This document shows, piece by piece, positions 17,050 to 26,174 of a stretch of 37,942 nucleotides of DNA. Position numbers and translations under genes: made by a program. The notes beneath the pieces were generated by a model. The model was given only the letters and a program-made list of their open reading frames with translations. It had not been told where the DNA came from and made no database searches. Source of the stretch: Paraglaciecola sp. (GTDB taxonomy: Bacteria > Pseudomonadota > Gammaproteobacteria > Enterobacterales > Alteromonadaceae); contig NZ_JANQVQ010000226.1 in NCBI RefSeq assembly GCF_030730205.1, forward strand, positions 1-37,942, given 5' to 3'. The first letter of the stretch is position 1. Every line of letters starts with the position of its first letter.

Positions 17050-20000
17050 TTACGTTTGATTGTTCATACTGTGTTCGTGCTCATGCAAAACCGCCAGTGC
17101 CGCATTGTAATTAAGTTGCTCAATGGCGCTGAACAAAGTGTTAAATTGGGCCGTAGTTAACTGTTTACGCAGCACAAATTTAAAACCCTGCAGCGTATCC
17201 TGCGACAAAATTTTTCCTATACTGAGCAACGCTTTTAAAGAACCTAAAGTAAATTCAGCTTGCTCGCTCTGAGTCAAGACTCGCTCTTTTTCACTAAATT
17301 CTTCATCAACAATGGTATGTTTCAAATTGTCTAACACTTGGTTAAGAAGCTGAATCAATGTAGTCAATTCGATGCTTTGTTGTACTTGCAGACTTTGCTC
17401 TAACTCTTTCGCCTCGTGCATTAATTCCAGCGCACCTGCACTGGCCGCTAAGCCCTTAATGGTATGCAACAGCAAACCAATTTGACGAAGATCTTGTTGC
17501 GCCTCTAAGTGCTCGAGCTTCAGCGGAGTTTGATGATGATCAAAATAGAAACTTTTTAAAAATTTAAGATACAAACGCTTGTTGCCCGCTAGTAAATGCA
17601 GGCTTTGTTGCGTGTCAAAACCTGCCGCCTGAAGCGCAGAAATGAGCCGCAACTCTTTTGCATCGTTCTCTGCCTTTCTCTTATCTTGCCTTGCATCAGC
17701 GACATTTTTGTCATTAATTTCAATGCTGTCTGCTGATTTTTTTAACCACTTATTTATCGTCATCTTAAGACTATTTACATCTATCGGTTTGGCGATGTGA
17801 TCGTTCATACCAGACTCGGCAACTCGGGTAATATCTGCTTTCATCACGGCAGCCGACATCGCCAATATGGGCGTTAATTTATCCTGTAGTCGAATAGCTT
17901 GTGTGGCAGCAAAGCCGTCCATTACAGGCATCTGTAAATCCATCAAAATTAAATCAAATTGTTGTTGCTGAGTCATTTCAAGCGCTTGTTTACCATTGTT
18001 AGCAACAAAAACCTGCGCGCCAAAACCAGTGAGTATATCAACCGCCACCAACTGATTGGTGACATTGTCCTCAACTAATAAAATATCCCTGTCTTTTAAG
18101 TTAAGTTCACTGGTTGTTTTATTAAAATCAGCGTCCATGGGCTTATGACTAGAATCAACTGCTAATGTGCTATCGGCTATAGGTAGGGTAATTGAGAAGG
18201 TGAATACTGTGCCTCGGCCCAATTCACTGTGCACGACTATTTCTCCTCCCATCGCCTTCGCAAGCCCTTTGCTGATAGCCAACCCGAGCCCTGTTCCCCC
18301 ATAGTTTCGACTTATCGAAGAATCAGCTTGGGTGAAAGACGCAAACAGATTTGTCAGCTGTTCAGACGACATACCAATCCCTGTATCTGACACTTCAAAT
18401 ATAAGATTGTAAGTTTCTTGTTGCTGATCAACACTCGCAGTAGCCTCTTGCCAAATAGCAATGTGAACTTTCCCTTTTTCGGTAAATTTAACGGCATTAC
18501 CAACTATGTTGTTTAAAATTTGGGTAATACGCAGTTGATCACCGATAAAATAACGAGATTGTGTAGGAGACATATCAACAGAGAGTTCAATATGCTTTTC
18601 TTCTGCTAATAACGAAAATAAGCCAGCGACGTTATCCACCACCTCCGTTAAATCAAACACGTCATCCACTATGATCAACTTGCCTGCTTCCATTTTTGAA
18701 TAGTCAAGAATGTCATTCAGAATGTTGAGAAGGGATTTAGAGGAGGTCACTACTTTTGAGAGATATTGATGCTGTTTTTCTCCTAGTGGCATCTCCATAA
18801 CCAAATATGTCAAACCCAAAATAGCATTCATTGGGGTTCTAATTTCATGACTCATATTTGCCAAAAACTCACTTTTAATGGTGTTGGCTTTTTCAGCGGT
18901 CTCTTTAAGTGCAATAAGATTTTGTTGCATCAACTTCATCGGGCTAATATCTAAAAAACTGCCCATTACAAGACTAACCTCGCCTGAAGTAGTTCGCTCA
19001 AATACCGTGTTCTGCGCTAAACACCAGACCCAATGCCCTTGTTTGTGTTTAAAACGATACTCTAAGGTCAAACTATCATTACCGTCGATATTATTGGGAA
19101 TACGCCACATAAATTCGATAAATTGTTCATGATCAGAAGGATGAATAAGTGTCATAAATTCTTCAGCTGACATCTCATTGATTTCATCTAAGGTAAAGCC
19201 AGTCAATCGGGTATAACTTTCATTGATAAAGGTCGTGCTGTGACTATGATGGTCAAAAACGTAAACCCCGGTTAATGATGAATCAAAAGCTCGGCGTATA
19301 AAATTCTCCTTTTCAATCACATCCCTTTCGGCTTTTTTCTGTTGGGTGACATCTTGAAACAACACAATGAGGGTATTGGGACCGCTTTTGAAAGTGTGAT
19401 TTAAAAAGGTACCTGTTACTTGATCATCAGCATAGTTAATTACATCATTGACTTGGGCTTCTCCCGTTTCGAGTATGGTTCGGTAACGTGCTTCGATGTC
19501 TGAATTGGCTACATCAGGAAACGCTTCAGTTAACGTTTTTCCAATAAAAATACTGTTATCCATCCCCAAGATTTTGTCAGCAGCAGGATTATAGCCTTTA
19601 AGGATAAATTCATCGTTTTCCAGCTCAAACATGTGTAAACCAATGGGTAAGCTATCGATAATATCCCGCGTAATCTTTTCACTTTTTTCCAGCGCTGCCT
19701 GCGCTGCTAACCGCTCAGAAATATCGGTAATACTGGCATACACTACTGGTCCTCGATCCTGTACTCGATGGCGCAATACGATTTCGATCGGAATTTTTTT
19801 CCCTAGTTTAGTTACCCCATAAACCCGCCGGCCAGAAGCCATGTTTTTATTAATTTCAGGGTTTTGAAAAAAGCTCTTAATCAGGTTTGGGTGAATTGGC
19901 GCCATTTCTGACGCAACCAACACACTCACGTTTTGCCCTTCTAACTCCTGTTTTTCATACTCAAAGATTTGGCAAACCGCACTGTTTGCCACCAAAATAA

Positions 20001-20517
20001 GACCGTTATTATCTACTACCAAAATACCAATGTGGGCATTTTCAGTCGATTCGCGCAGTAACACATCTTGTTGTTTTTGATTTTCGAGTTGCAAACGAGC
20101 GAGCTTTTCGTTCCCAACTTGTTCAAGGGCTTCAACCAATTCATTCGGTGAGGGGATCTTCAGGAATTTTGGTATCGACTTATAGACAGCATATGCAGTA
20201 AAACAGGAAATAATTGCAGTGAGGGCTTTTGCCAATCCGTGAATGCCGTAAGTGCCGTGCCATATCACCACGATACTAATTAAATGGGTAATTCCACAAC
20301 ACAAAATAAATAAGGAAAAAAGTATGAAAATTCCTTTAAATTCAAGACCTGGACGCTTTTTAACAAAATAATAAATAGCGATAGGAATTGAAAAATACGC
20401 TAAGGCAATAAATACATCAGAAATGACATTCAGCCAGAGAATTTCAGGAGACCACCAATAGCAGTGGCCATGAGGCATATAGTCAGTTCTAAATAGGGCT
20501 TCAAACGAATCTTCCAC
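17050..20517 (-). CDS. Hybrid sensor histidine kinase with ethylene-receptor-like (ETR1) membrane domain, PAS, REC and HPt
   Basis: A 1155-aa membrane kinase. Residues 25-120 hold three transmembrane helices closely matching the ETR1 ethylene-binding domain: ISDVFIALAYFSIP (32-45) and LCCGITHLI (72-80). Asp34, Tyr41, Ile44, Pro45, Cys74 and His78 fall at a constant offset of nine from ETR1 Asp25, Tyr32, Ile35, Pro36, Cys65 and His69, the ethylene/Cu(I) residues. Three PAS regions follow (about 150-270, 285-400, 400-530), then HisKA with His557 (MSHEIRTPMN), HATPase (NAVKFTEKG, DTGIGM, GGTGLGLAIS), a REC domain with Asp860 (LILMDLQMPVMDG), and an HPt domain with His1018 (LHTIKGLAASAGA). The GTG start has GAGGTG five bases upstream. 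There is no separate regulator gene adjacent. Ethylene binding is an inference; the domain is known from plants and from cyanobacterial proteins such as Synechocystis Slr1212. Confidence 0.93.
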   Translation of the reverse strand: MEDSFEALFRTDYMPHGHCYWWSPEILWLNVISDVFIALAYFSIPIAIYYFVKKRPGLEFKGIFILFSLFILCCGITHLISIVVIWHGTYGIHGLAKALTAIISCFTAYAVYKSIPKFLKIPSPNELVEALEQVGNEKLARLQLENQKQQDVLLRESTENAHIGILVVDNNGLILVANSAVCQIFEYEKQELEGQNVSVLVASEMAPIHPNLIKSFFQNPEINKNMASGRRVYGVTKLGKKIPIEIVLRHRVQDRGPVVYASITDISERLAAQAALEKSEKITRDIIDSLPIGLHMFELENDEFILKGYNPAADKILGMDNSIFIGKTLTEAFPDVANSDIEARYRTILETGEAQVNDVINYADDQVTGTFLNHTFKSGPNTLIVLFQDVTQQKKAERDVIEKENFIRRAFDSSLTGVYVFDHHSHSTTFINESYTRLTGFTLDEINEMSAEEFMTLIHPSDHEQFIEFMWRIPNNIDGNDSLTLEYRFKHKQGHWVWCLAQNTVFERTTSGEVSLVMGSFLDISPMKLMQQNLIALKETAEKANTIKSEFLANMSHEIRTPMNAILGLTYLVMEMPLGEKQHQYLSKVVTSSKSLLNILNDILDYSKMEAGKLIIVDDVFDLTEVVDNVAGLFSLLAEEKHIELSVDMSPTQSRYFIGDQLRITQILNNIVGNAVKFTEKGKVHIAIWQEATASVDQQQETYNLIFEVSDTGIGMSSEQLTNLFASFTQADSSISRNYGGTGLGLAISKGLAKAMGGEIVVHSELGRGTVFTFSITLPIADSTLAVDSSHKPMDADFNKTTSELNLKDRDILLVEDNVTNQLVAVDILTGFGAQVFVANNGKQALEMTQQQQFDLILMDLQMPVMDGFAATQAIRLQDKLTPILAMSAAVMKADITRVAESGMNDHIAKPIDVNSLKMTINKWLKKSADSIEINDKNVADARQDKRKAENDAKELRLISALQAAGFDTQQSLHLLAGNKRLYLKFLKSFYFDHHQTPLKLEHLEAQQDLRQIGLLLHTIKGLAASAGALELMHEAKELEQSLQVQQSIELTTLIQLLNQVLDNLKHTIVDEEFSEKERVLTQSEQAEFTLGSLKALLSIGKILSQDTLQGFKFVLRKQLTTAQFNTLFSAIEQLNYNAALAVLHEHEHSMNNQT

Positions 20518-20760
20518 TCATTCACCTCGTATCATTGTAAAATCAAATTCAACCATAGTTGTATTCACGGCTAAAGCCTAATAAATACCTTTACCCTTCG
20601 CCCTACTATGTATTACAAACCAATACCTTACCAGCAACTTATATCTGAACATTAGGTAAATTAAATAAACTCCTGCCCTATATTCAATTTTTACGAGTGG
20701 CAATAAACCTAGTTCATTAAACAAGGTAAAAAGCACTTATTTTTCCTGTGTGCTAAACCA

Positions 20761-20774
20761 TGAAAACGTTTTTA
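20761..20774. promoter_or_regulatory. LacI-type operator, upstream copy
   Basis: TGAAAACGTTTTTA matches the palindrome TGAAAACGTTTTCA at 13 of 14 positions. It lies 240 bp upstream of the copy at 21001 and is a candidate auxiliary operator. Confidence 0.7.
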
Positions 20775-20970
20775 GTTATGTTTTTTAATTTTAGTTAACA
20801 GATTTTTTCTAATGCTCTGTTATTCCAACAAATTTCAGCTAACTTCAGCACATCAATTTACTTAATTTCACTGTTTTACTGGTGACACAGCAGAATAATA
20901 TGATGAGTCAGAAAACAGCCTGTCAAACAAAAAACGTTAACACTTTGTTAATTTTAAGCACAAACTTCTA

Positions 20971-20999
20971 TTGACACTTCCTTAACATAACCTTATTTT
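20971..20999 (+). promoter_or_regulatory. Sigma70 promoter of the first TonB-dependent receptor
   Basis: A perfect -35 TTGACA at 20971-20976, a 17-bp spacer, and TATTTT at 20994-20999. Predicted transcription starts at about 21006, inside the operator at 21001-21014, giving a 5' leader of about 95 nt. The same -10 sequence and spacer length occur at the symporter promoter. Confidence 0.75.
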
Positions 21000-21000
21000 A

Positions 21001-21014
21001 TGAAAACGTTTACA
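21001..21014. promoter_or_regulatory. LacI-type operator over the transcription start
   Basis: TGAAAACGTTTACA, 12 of 14 matches to the palindrome. It begins two bases after the -10 box, so bound repressor would block initiation of the receptor gene. Confidence 0.78.
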
Positions 21015-21099
21015 GAAACATATTCATTGGACTGACGAACTATTTTGTAAGCGATTCTATTTTGATTCAATAAACAGGAACACAAAAGGCCACTACACT

Positions 21100-24000
21100 A
21101 TGAACTCAAATAATAAATTTAATAAAACGCTACTTGCCAAAAGCATCAGTTTAATGCTCGGTGCGTCAGTGATGACGCCTCTTTTGGCACAAGAAGCGCC
21201 CATCTCTGATGATACAGAGGTAATTCAAGTACGTGGATTACGCTCAAGTATGCAAGAATCAATGAGCGTTAAGCGTGAATCAGCTGGGGTAGTTGATGCT
21301 ATTTCAGCAGAAGATATCGGTAAATTCCCTGATACTAACCTTGCAGAATCTTTACAACGTATAACGGGTGTTTCAATCAGCCGTGAAAATGGCGAAGGCT
21401 CACAAGTCACGGTGCGCGGTTTTGGTGCTGACAAAAACATGATTACCCTCAATGGTCGTACAATGCCAGCGGCCAGTGCTTTTGCTGGCAACCAAGGGAC
21501 GTCAAGGGCCTTTGATTTTGCCAACTTAGCCTCTGAAAGTATTCGCGCAGTTGAAGTATACAAAACCAGTAAGGCTAACATTGCCACAGGTGGTATAGGT
21601 GCAACGATCAACGTCATTACCGCCAAACCCCTCTCTCAAGGTGAAGGCTTTAAAGCAAGTATTGGGGCAAAAGCAGTCAGTGACACGACTAACCGCACTG
21701 GCTCAGACATTACCCCTGAAATATCTGGTATCATCAGTTATGCCAATGACGATGCGACGTGGGGCGTTGGCCTGACGGTTAGCCATCAAGAACGTGACAG
21801 TGGCTCCACCGCGTTTTTAGAAAACGACTGGCGTGTGAGTGAATGGATTCCTATTGGACAGCCTGGCGCTATTGCATTAACGGATACCGCTACGGTAACC
21901 AATGCGCCTGCTGCAGGTCAGTTATTTGCGATGCCAAATAATGCTTCATACAACATTATTGATACTCAACGGGTGCGTGACAACGCTCAACTGACGCTGC
22001 AATTTGCGCCTAGCGAAGACTTTACTGCTACTGTTGACTACACCTACGCCAAAAACAATATTGCAAACACTGTCAATTCTAAAAACATGTGGTTCAACAG
22101 GACCTCTGACAAGGTTGTTTTTGACACTGACCAGTCGGTTGCTACGGCTATTCTAATTTCTGAAGATGTCAGTGGTATCAAAACTGATGCCAACGGTGAA
22201 CCAGTACTCGACGCCAATGGCAACCCAGTGCGCATCGGTACGAAAGATAACAACAGCGATGCTCAAATCAACGAGCAAACCAACACCCTAAAATCTTTGG
22301 GTATTAATCTTGAGTATCATGTTAACGATAGCTTCAAATTAGTATTGGATGCCCACGACTCGTCTATGGAGAGTAATCCTGACGCGGCTTTCGGTGGTAG
22401 TAGCTTACAAATGGCGACCGCAACCCCAATTGGTTTCTATCAAACACTCGATTTTAGCACCAAATTGCCTGGCATTGATTTGATTATCAATGACTCTGAA
22501 AAAGGAAACAATAACGGTGTTGCTGATGTTGGCGATGTGGGTAGCCAAGTTATGCGCAGCTATTACTCCTCGCAAGCAAATGATATTACCCAGATCAAAC
22601 TAGACGGCAGCATTGAGTTTGATGAAGGTCGTTTTGACTTTGGTGTCGAAACTCGCTCCTCTGAGATGAACCAGCACTGGTCTGAAAACTACATGGCCTT
22701 AGGTGATTGGGGCGTCAGTAATCCGCGTGATGTACCAGACGGATTGCTTGAAGAATTTAATATCATGGCCGAGTTCGAAGATTATGACACTTCTGGCTCT
22801 GATCAATTCGGCTGGCGTGCAAAAACAGCGGGCGATATCTATGCTTTAGCTGATTGGGCTGCACAAGAATACGGTCACGATTACAGCTACAACCCTAATT
22901 TCAGTGAGAACCACAAAGTTGAAGAAGACACCAGTGCCATTTATGTACAGGTCGCGCTGCAATCTGAACTCGGTGGCATGCCAGTGAACTTTTTAGCCGG
23001 TGTGCGCTATGAAACCACTGATTCTAAATCCACTTCGTTTGTTTTGGTTCCAACCGCCATCAACTGGTTGGATAACAACGACTTTAACACCACTCGTTCT
23101 ACCGAAGCGACAGCTTTAGCGGCGAAAAACAGTTATGATCATCTTCTTCCTAGTTTAGATTTTGATATTACGCTAACTGACGAATTAAAAGCCCGTGCGT
23201 CATTTAGCCAAACTATTGCTCGCGCTAATTACGACCAGCTTAGAACAGCGGTAACAGGCCTTGGTACGAATGGACCCACGTTAACCGGTGGTTCACCCAC
23301 AGGGAATGCCTCTAACCCACTGTTGGTACCTTTGCACTCTAGTAACTTCGACCTCTCGGCTGAGTATTACTTTGATGATACTAGCTACGTATCTATAGGT
23401 TTTTACGATAAGCGAGTTAAAAACTTTATTGGCACAGAGCAAGTAGACGAAAATCACTTTGATTTACGCGATGTCACTAATGGTCCTCGTGCCTTAGCAG
23501 CCAGAGACGCTTTAGTTGAAGGCGGTTACGCTGTTGACGAAACATCTCTTTTTGTTATGACGGTTATTATTGATAACCCAGATGCTTTCCCGGGTGGCGC
23601 AGCTGACTATGTACCTGGCATTTCTTTTGGTGAGCAAATCGCAGCTGATTACGATGTCATTCCTAACTCTACTGATCCACAGACCTTGTTCTTAACCAGC
23701 AAACCGGTGAACAATAAAGACGCAAATATTTATGGTTTTGAAATTGCAGGCCAACATTTCTTTGGTGATACAGGGTTTGGTTTAGCGGCTAACTACACCA
23801 CCGTAAATGGGGATATTGGTTTTGACGTGACGGGTAGCCCAAGTGTGTCACAGTTTGCGTTAACCGGTTTAAGTGATACCGCCAACGTCGTATTGATGTA
23901 TGAAAAAGATGGTATCCAAGCACGTTTAGCTTATAACTGGCGTGATGAGTACCTCGCTGAAACATCACGTGGTAGTTCAAGAAACCCACGTTTTGTTGAG

Positions 24001-24180
24001 GCCTATTCACAAATTGACTTCAACGTAAGCTACGAAGTAAGCGAGCAGTTAACGGTATCATTCGAAGGTTTGAACTTAACGGGTGAAGACAGCCGCAGCC
24101 ATGCACGTTCAGAGCGTCAAATCTGGGATTTGTATGATTTAGGCGCGCGTTATCAAGTTGGTGCCCGTTACACCTTTTAA
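21100..24180 (+). CDS. TonB-dependent receptor, first paralogue
   Basis: Outer-membrane active transporter of 1026 aa, of the TonB-Xanth-Caul type often tied to carbohydrate uptake. The signal peptide covers residues 1-30, with cleavage after LLA. TEVIQVRG (39-46) serves as TonB-box-like segment. The plug domain includes ISAEDIGKFPDTNLAESLQR and the VTVRGFGADKNMITLNGR segment, followed by a 22-strand-type barrel ending in GARYTF with the terminal Phe needed for insertion. There is no N-terminal STN domain, so no direct anti-sigma signalling is expected. Two operators and a promoter lie upstream and a strong terminator directly downstream. Compared with the paralogue at 28704 it carries extra residues around 350-385, including a DANGxPV duplication. 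A cello-oligosaccharide substrate is inferred only from the locus. Confidence 0.93.
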   Translation: MNSNNKFNKTLLAKSISLMLGASVMTPLLAQEAPISDDTEVIQVRGLRSSMQESMSVKRESAGVVDAISAEDIGKFPDTNLAESLQRITGVSISRENGEGSQVTVRGFGADKNMITLNGRTMPAASAFAGNQGTSRAFDFANLASESIRAVEVYKTSKANIATGGIGATINVITAKPLSQGEGFKASIGAKAVSDTTNRTGSDITPEISGIISYANDDATWGVGLTVSHQERDSGSTAFLENDWRVSEWIPIGQPGAIALTDTATVTNAPAAGQLFAMPNNASYNIIDTQRVRDNAQLTLQFAPSEDFTATVDYTYAKNNIANTVNSKNMWFNRTSDKVVFDTDQSVATAILISEDVSGIKTDANGEPVLDANGNPVRIGTKDNNSDAQINEQTNTLKSLGINLEYHVNDSFKLVLDAHDSSMESNPDAAFGGSSLQMATATPIGFYQTLDFSTKLPGIDLIINDSEKGNNNGVADVGDVGSQVMRSYYSSQANDITQIKLDGSIEFDEGRFDFGVETRSSEMNQHWSENYMALGDWGVSNPRDVPDGLLEEFNIMAEFEDYDTSGSDQFGWRAKTAGDIYALADWAAQEYGHDYSYNPNFSENHKVEEDTSAIYVQVALQSELGGMPVNFLAGVRYETTDSKSTSFVLVPTAINWLDNNDFNTTRSTEATALAAKNSYDHLLPSLDFDITLTDELKARASFSQTIARANYDQLRTAVTGLGTNGPTLTGGSPTGNASNPLLVPLHSSNFDLSAEYYFDDTSYVSIGFYDKRVKNFIGTEQVDENHFDLRDVTNGPRALAARDALVEGGYAVDETSLFVMTVIIDNPDAFPGGAADYVPGISFGEQIAADYDVIPNSTDPQTLFLTSKPVNNKDANIYGFEIAGQHFFGDTGFGLAANYTTVNGDIGFDVTGSPSVSQFALTGLSDTANVVLMYEKDGIQARLAYNWRDEYLAETSRGSSRNPRFVEAYSQIDFNVSYEVSEQLTVSFEGLNLTGEDSRSHARSERQIWDLYDLGARYQVGARYTF
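22186..22233 (+). repeat. Imperfect tandem repeat, 2 x 24 bp, in the receptor gene
   Basis: Two consecutive 24-bp units (22186-22209 and 22210-22233) encode DANGEPVL then DANGNPVR, in frame, at about residues 363-378. The second receptor lacks this stretch and goes directly from VGGTKD to HNSD, so it is an insertion/expansion in a predicted extracellular loop. Confidence 0.8.
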
Positions 24181-24225
24181 AAATTAGTGTTTAACTCTAA
24201 TTTAACAATGTGTTAAAAATAGTAG

Positions 24226-24251
24226 AAGCCGCTGACGTCAGCGGCTTTTTT
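24226..24251 (+). terminator. Strong rho-independent terminator after the first receptor gene
   Basis: A fully palindromic GC-rich stem (AAGCCGCTG at 24226-24234 with CAGCGGCTT at 24239-24247, loop ACGT), with the T-run at 24246-24251, 45 bp after the receptor stop. It separates the abundant receptor transcript from the sapC-like gene that follows. Confidence 0.92.
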
Positions 24252-24337
24252 ATCCGTTTTAATTTAAGCTTCTCTGTGCTTGAAGTGCTAAAAATGCATA
24301 ACAGCGAGCAAAAAATAGTTAAGGAATGATAACAACC

Positions 24338-25063
24338 ATGGCGCAACATGTACTACTTGATAACGTGAGCCATCACGACTTAAAAGTCAGCCCATTATTT
24401 AAAGCAGAATTTGGCGATAATGTGAACACTGCGCTGACGTTCTCGACAGAATTAGAAGCCATGCAACGAGTTTATCCCTTATTTTTTAGAAAAGATCCGG
24501 CCACTCATCGCTTTCAATTGGTTGCCATGCTCGGGTTTAATAAAGATGAAAATTTATTTTTGAACTCAGCAAATCATACTTGGCAGGCTGAAGTTATCCC
24601 GGCGGTGATGGCCAAGGGGCCCTTTTTGATTGGCTTTCAAGATCAATCTAATCGAGGTGGATCAGATCAAGCACCAGTGGTACACGTTGATATGCAAAGC
24701 CCCAAAATTGACAAAGAAGCGGGGATCCCGGTATTTCTTGAGCACGGTGGTAACAGCCCTTACCTAGAGCACATTAATTCCTTACTGCTGACGATTTACC
24801 ATGGCATGACAGAGACTGAGAATATGCTTACGGCCTTTACTGAAATGGATTTGATTGAGCCTGTTGAGCTAGACATAACCCTCAATAACGGTGAACAGCA
24901 TAAACTGCATGGTAATTATACGATTAGCACAGAAAAATTGGCTGCATTGAGTGGCGAGCAATTGCAGGCTTTAAACCAAAGTTCCTATCTCAAGGCCGCT
25001 TTTTTTATTGCGAGCTCACTTAACAATGTTAAAAAATTGATAGCCATCAAAAATAATAAATGA
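24338..25063 (+). CDS. SapC-like protein
   Basis: A 241-aa protein of the SapC family (named after a Campylobacter fetus S-layer locus gene). The pattern fits in FxxELxxxxxxYPLFFRK near residues 30-50, LVAMLGFNKDENLFLN at about 60-75, and GPFLIGFQD. It has no signal peptide or membrane helix, so it is probably cytosolic. The biochemical role of the family is unknown. ATG at 24338 was chosen because the upstream ATG at 24326 directly abuts the AAGGA sequence, while this one is twelve bases away; the spacing is long, so the start is not firm. It is the first gene of a four-gene run with cupin, halogenase and DUF6445 proteins. The terminator just upstream means the run needs its own promoter or read-through. 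Confidence 0.82.
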   Translation: MAQHVLLDNVSHHDLKVSPLFKAEFGDNVNTALTFSTELEAMQRVYPLFFRKDPATHRFQLVAMLGFNKDENLFLNSANHTWQAEVIPAVMAKGPFLIGFQDQSNRGGSDQAPVVHVDMQSPKIDKEAGIPVFLEHGGNSPYLEHINSLLLTIYHGMTETENMLTAFTEMDLIEPVELDITLNNGEQHKLHGNYTISTEKLAALSGEQLQALNQSSYLKAAFFIASSLNNVKKLIAIKNNK

Positions 25064-25107
25064 ATTTAACCTTAAGTTTTGCACACTATTATTTGTAATC
25101 GAGACCA

Positions 25108-26151
25108 ATGAACACTATCACACGAATGACCCCAGTTATTGATGCCCACGATGTCAACCAGATAAAGGCTGAACTCACCTGTCGAACTGAACCTGTTATT
25201 TTAAAAGGGTTAGTCACACACTGGCCTTTAGTGAAAAAAGGCCTTGAGTCTGATGAGACCGTAATAGCGTATTTGAAATCCCATTACAATGGCAAACCTA
25301 CGGGGGTTTATGTGGGCGAGCCAGAGATTAACGGCCGCTTTGCCTATGATGAATCGGTAACTCAGTTAAATTTTTCTAATAAGAAATCTCAACTCGATGA
25401 GATGTTAGACGCCATTTTAATGAATAAAACACAAGATAAGCCCACTTCATTATACGTGGCTTCTAAGCGCATTGATTGGCATTTTCCTAGCTTAAAAGCA
25501 GAAAACACCCTCGACTTTCATGAAGACGCGTTTTTATCTTTAAGTGCAAAAGACGCTGATTTAATCGCTAGTATCTGGATTGGTAATAAAACCTTAGTTT
25601 CCTGCCATTTTGATGCACAAAGTAACATTGCGTGTTGCGTGGCCGGAAAACGCCGCTTCACCTTATTTCCACCTGAGCAAATTAATAACTTGTACCCTGG
25701 CCCACTTGAGCCCACACCCGGTGGCCAAGTGATCAGCATGGTGGATTTTAACCGGCCCGATTTTGACAAATACCCGCGGTTTGCCGAGGCCATCGAAGTG
25801 GGCCAAATTGCCGAGCTTGAACCTGGCGACGCCCTATTTCTACCAAGTATGTGGTGGCATCAAGTCGAAGCACTCAGCACCTTTAACGTGCTCGTTAATT
25901 ATTGGTGGAATACCAGCCCCATTTACCGCGGACAAGCCAACGATGCACTTACCCATGCACTACTGAGTATTAGAGATTGCCCTGCCCATGAAAAAAAGGC
26001 TTGGAAAGCAATTTTTGATTATTACATTTTTGCCGATGCCAATCATGCAGCCAGTCATTTGCCCGAAGCTGCCCAAGGCGTGTTGGGTAAGATTGAGCCA
26101 TTAACAGCCCGGCGTTTAAGAGCACAACTGCTTAACCAGTTAAATCGATAA
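25108..26151 (+). CDS. Cupin-like (Cupin_8/JmjC-type) putative 2-oxoglutarate/Fe(II) oxygenase
   Basis: A 347-aa protein with the N-terminal EPVILKGLVTHWP segment typical of Cupin_8/JmjC hydroxylases and a facial triad: His167 and Asp169 in SCHFDAQSN, and His251 in MWWHQVEAL. The core beta-barrel spans about 150-270 and includes GKRRFTLFPP and ELEPGDALFLPSMWW. The family includes asparaginyl/histidyl hydroxylases (FIH-like) acting on proteins, so a protein or peptide substrate is plausible but not shown. There is no signal peptide, so it is cytosolic. It sits 44 bp after the SapC-like gene and 23 bp before the halogenase gene, and very likely belongs to one operon. Confidence 0.88.
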   Translation: MNTITRMTPVIDAHDVNQIKAELTCRTEPVILKGLVTHWPLVKKGLESDETVIAYLKSHYNGKPTGVYVGEPEINGRFAYDESVTQLNFSNKKSQLDEMLDAILMNKTQDKPTSLYVASKRIDWHFPSLKAENTLDFHEDAFLSLSAKDADLIASIWIGNKTLVSCHFDAQSNIACCVAGKRRFTLFPPEQINNLYPGPLEPTPGGQVISMVDFNRPDFDKYPRFAEAIEVGQIAELEPGDALFLPSMWWHQVEALSTFNVLVNYWWNTSPIYRGQANDALTHALLSIRDCPAHEKKAWKAIFDYYIFADANHAASHLPEAAQGVLGKIEPLTARRLRAQLLNQLNR

Positions 26152-26174
26152 GCAAAATATTTCAGGAGTTAAGC

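Larger units (their letters stand above)
20518..21099. other. Control region upstream of the first TonB-dependent receptor
   Basis: A gap of 582 bp, AT-rich, with no credible ORF. Its left part holds the promoter region of the leftward hybrid kinase. Its right part holds a sigma70 promoter at 20971-20999 and LacI-type operators at 20761 and 21001. A weaker third look-alike (AAAAAACGTTAACA) lies at 20929-20942. Confidence 0.7.

Noticed and set aside
20929-20942. Third operator-like sequence AAAAAACGTTAACA upstream of the first receptor
   Set aside because: The right half is degraded (TTAACA), and it does not overlap the promoter; AT-rich sequence can give this by chance. Mentioned in the gap entry only.
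20971-21014. Idea that the receptor is controlled by an ECF sigma/anti-sigma pair
   Set aside because: Neither receptor has an STN signalling domain, no sigma or anti-sigma gene is present, and a sigma70 promoter with a LacI-type operator explains the region.
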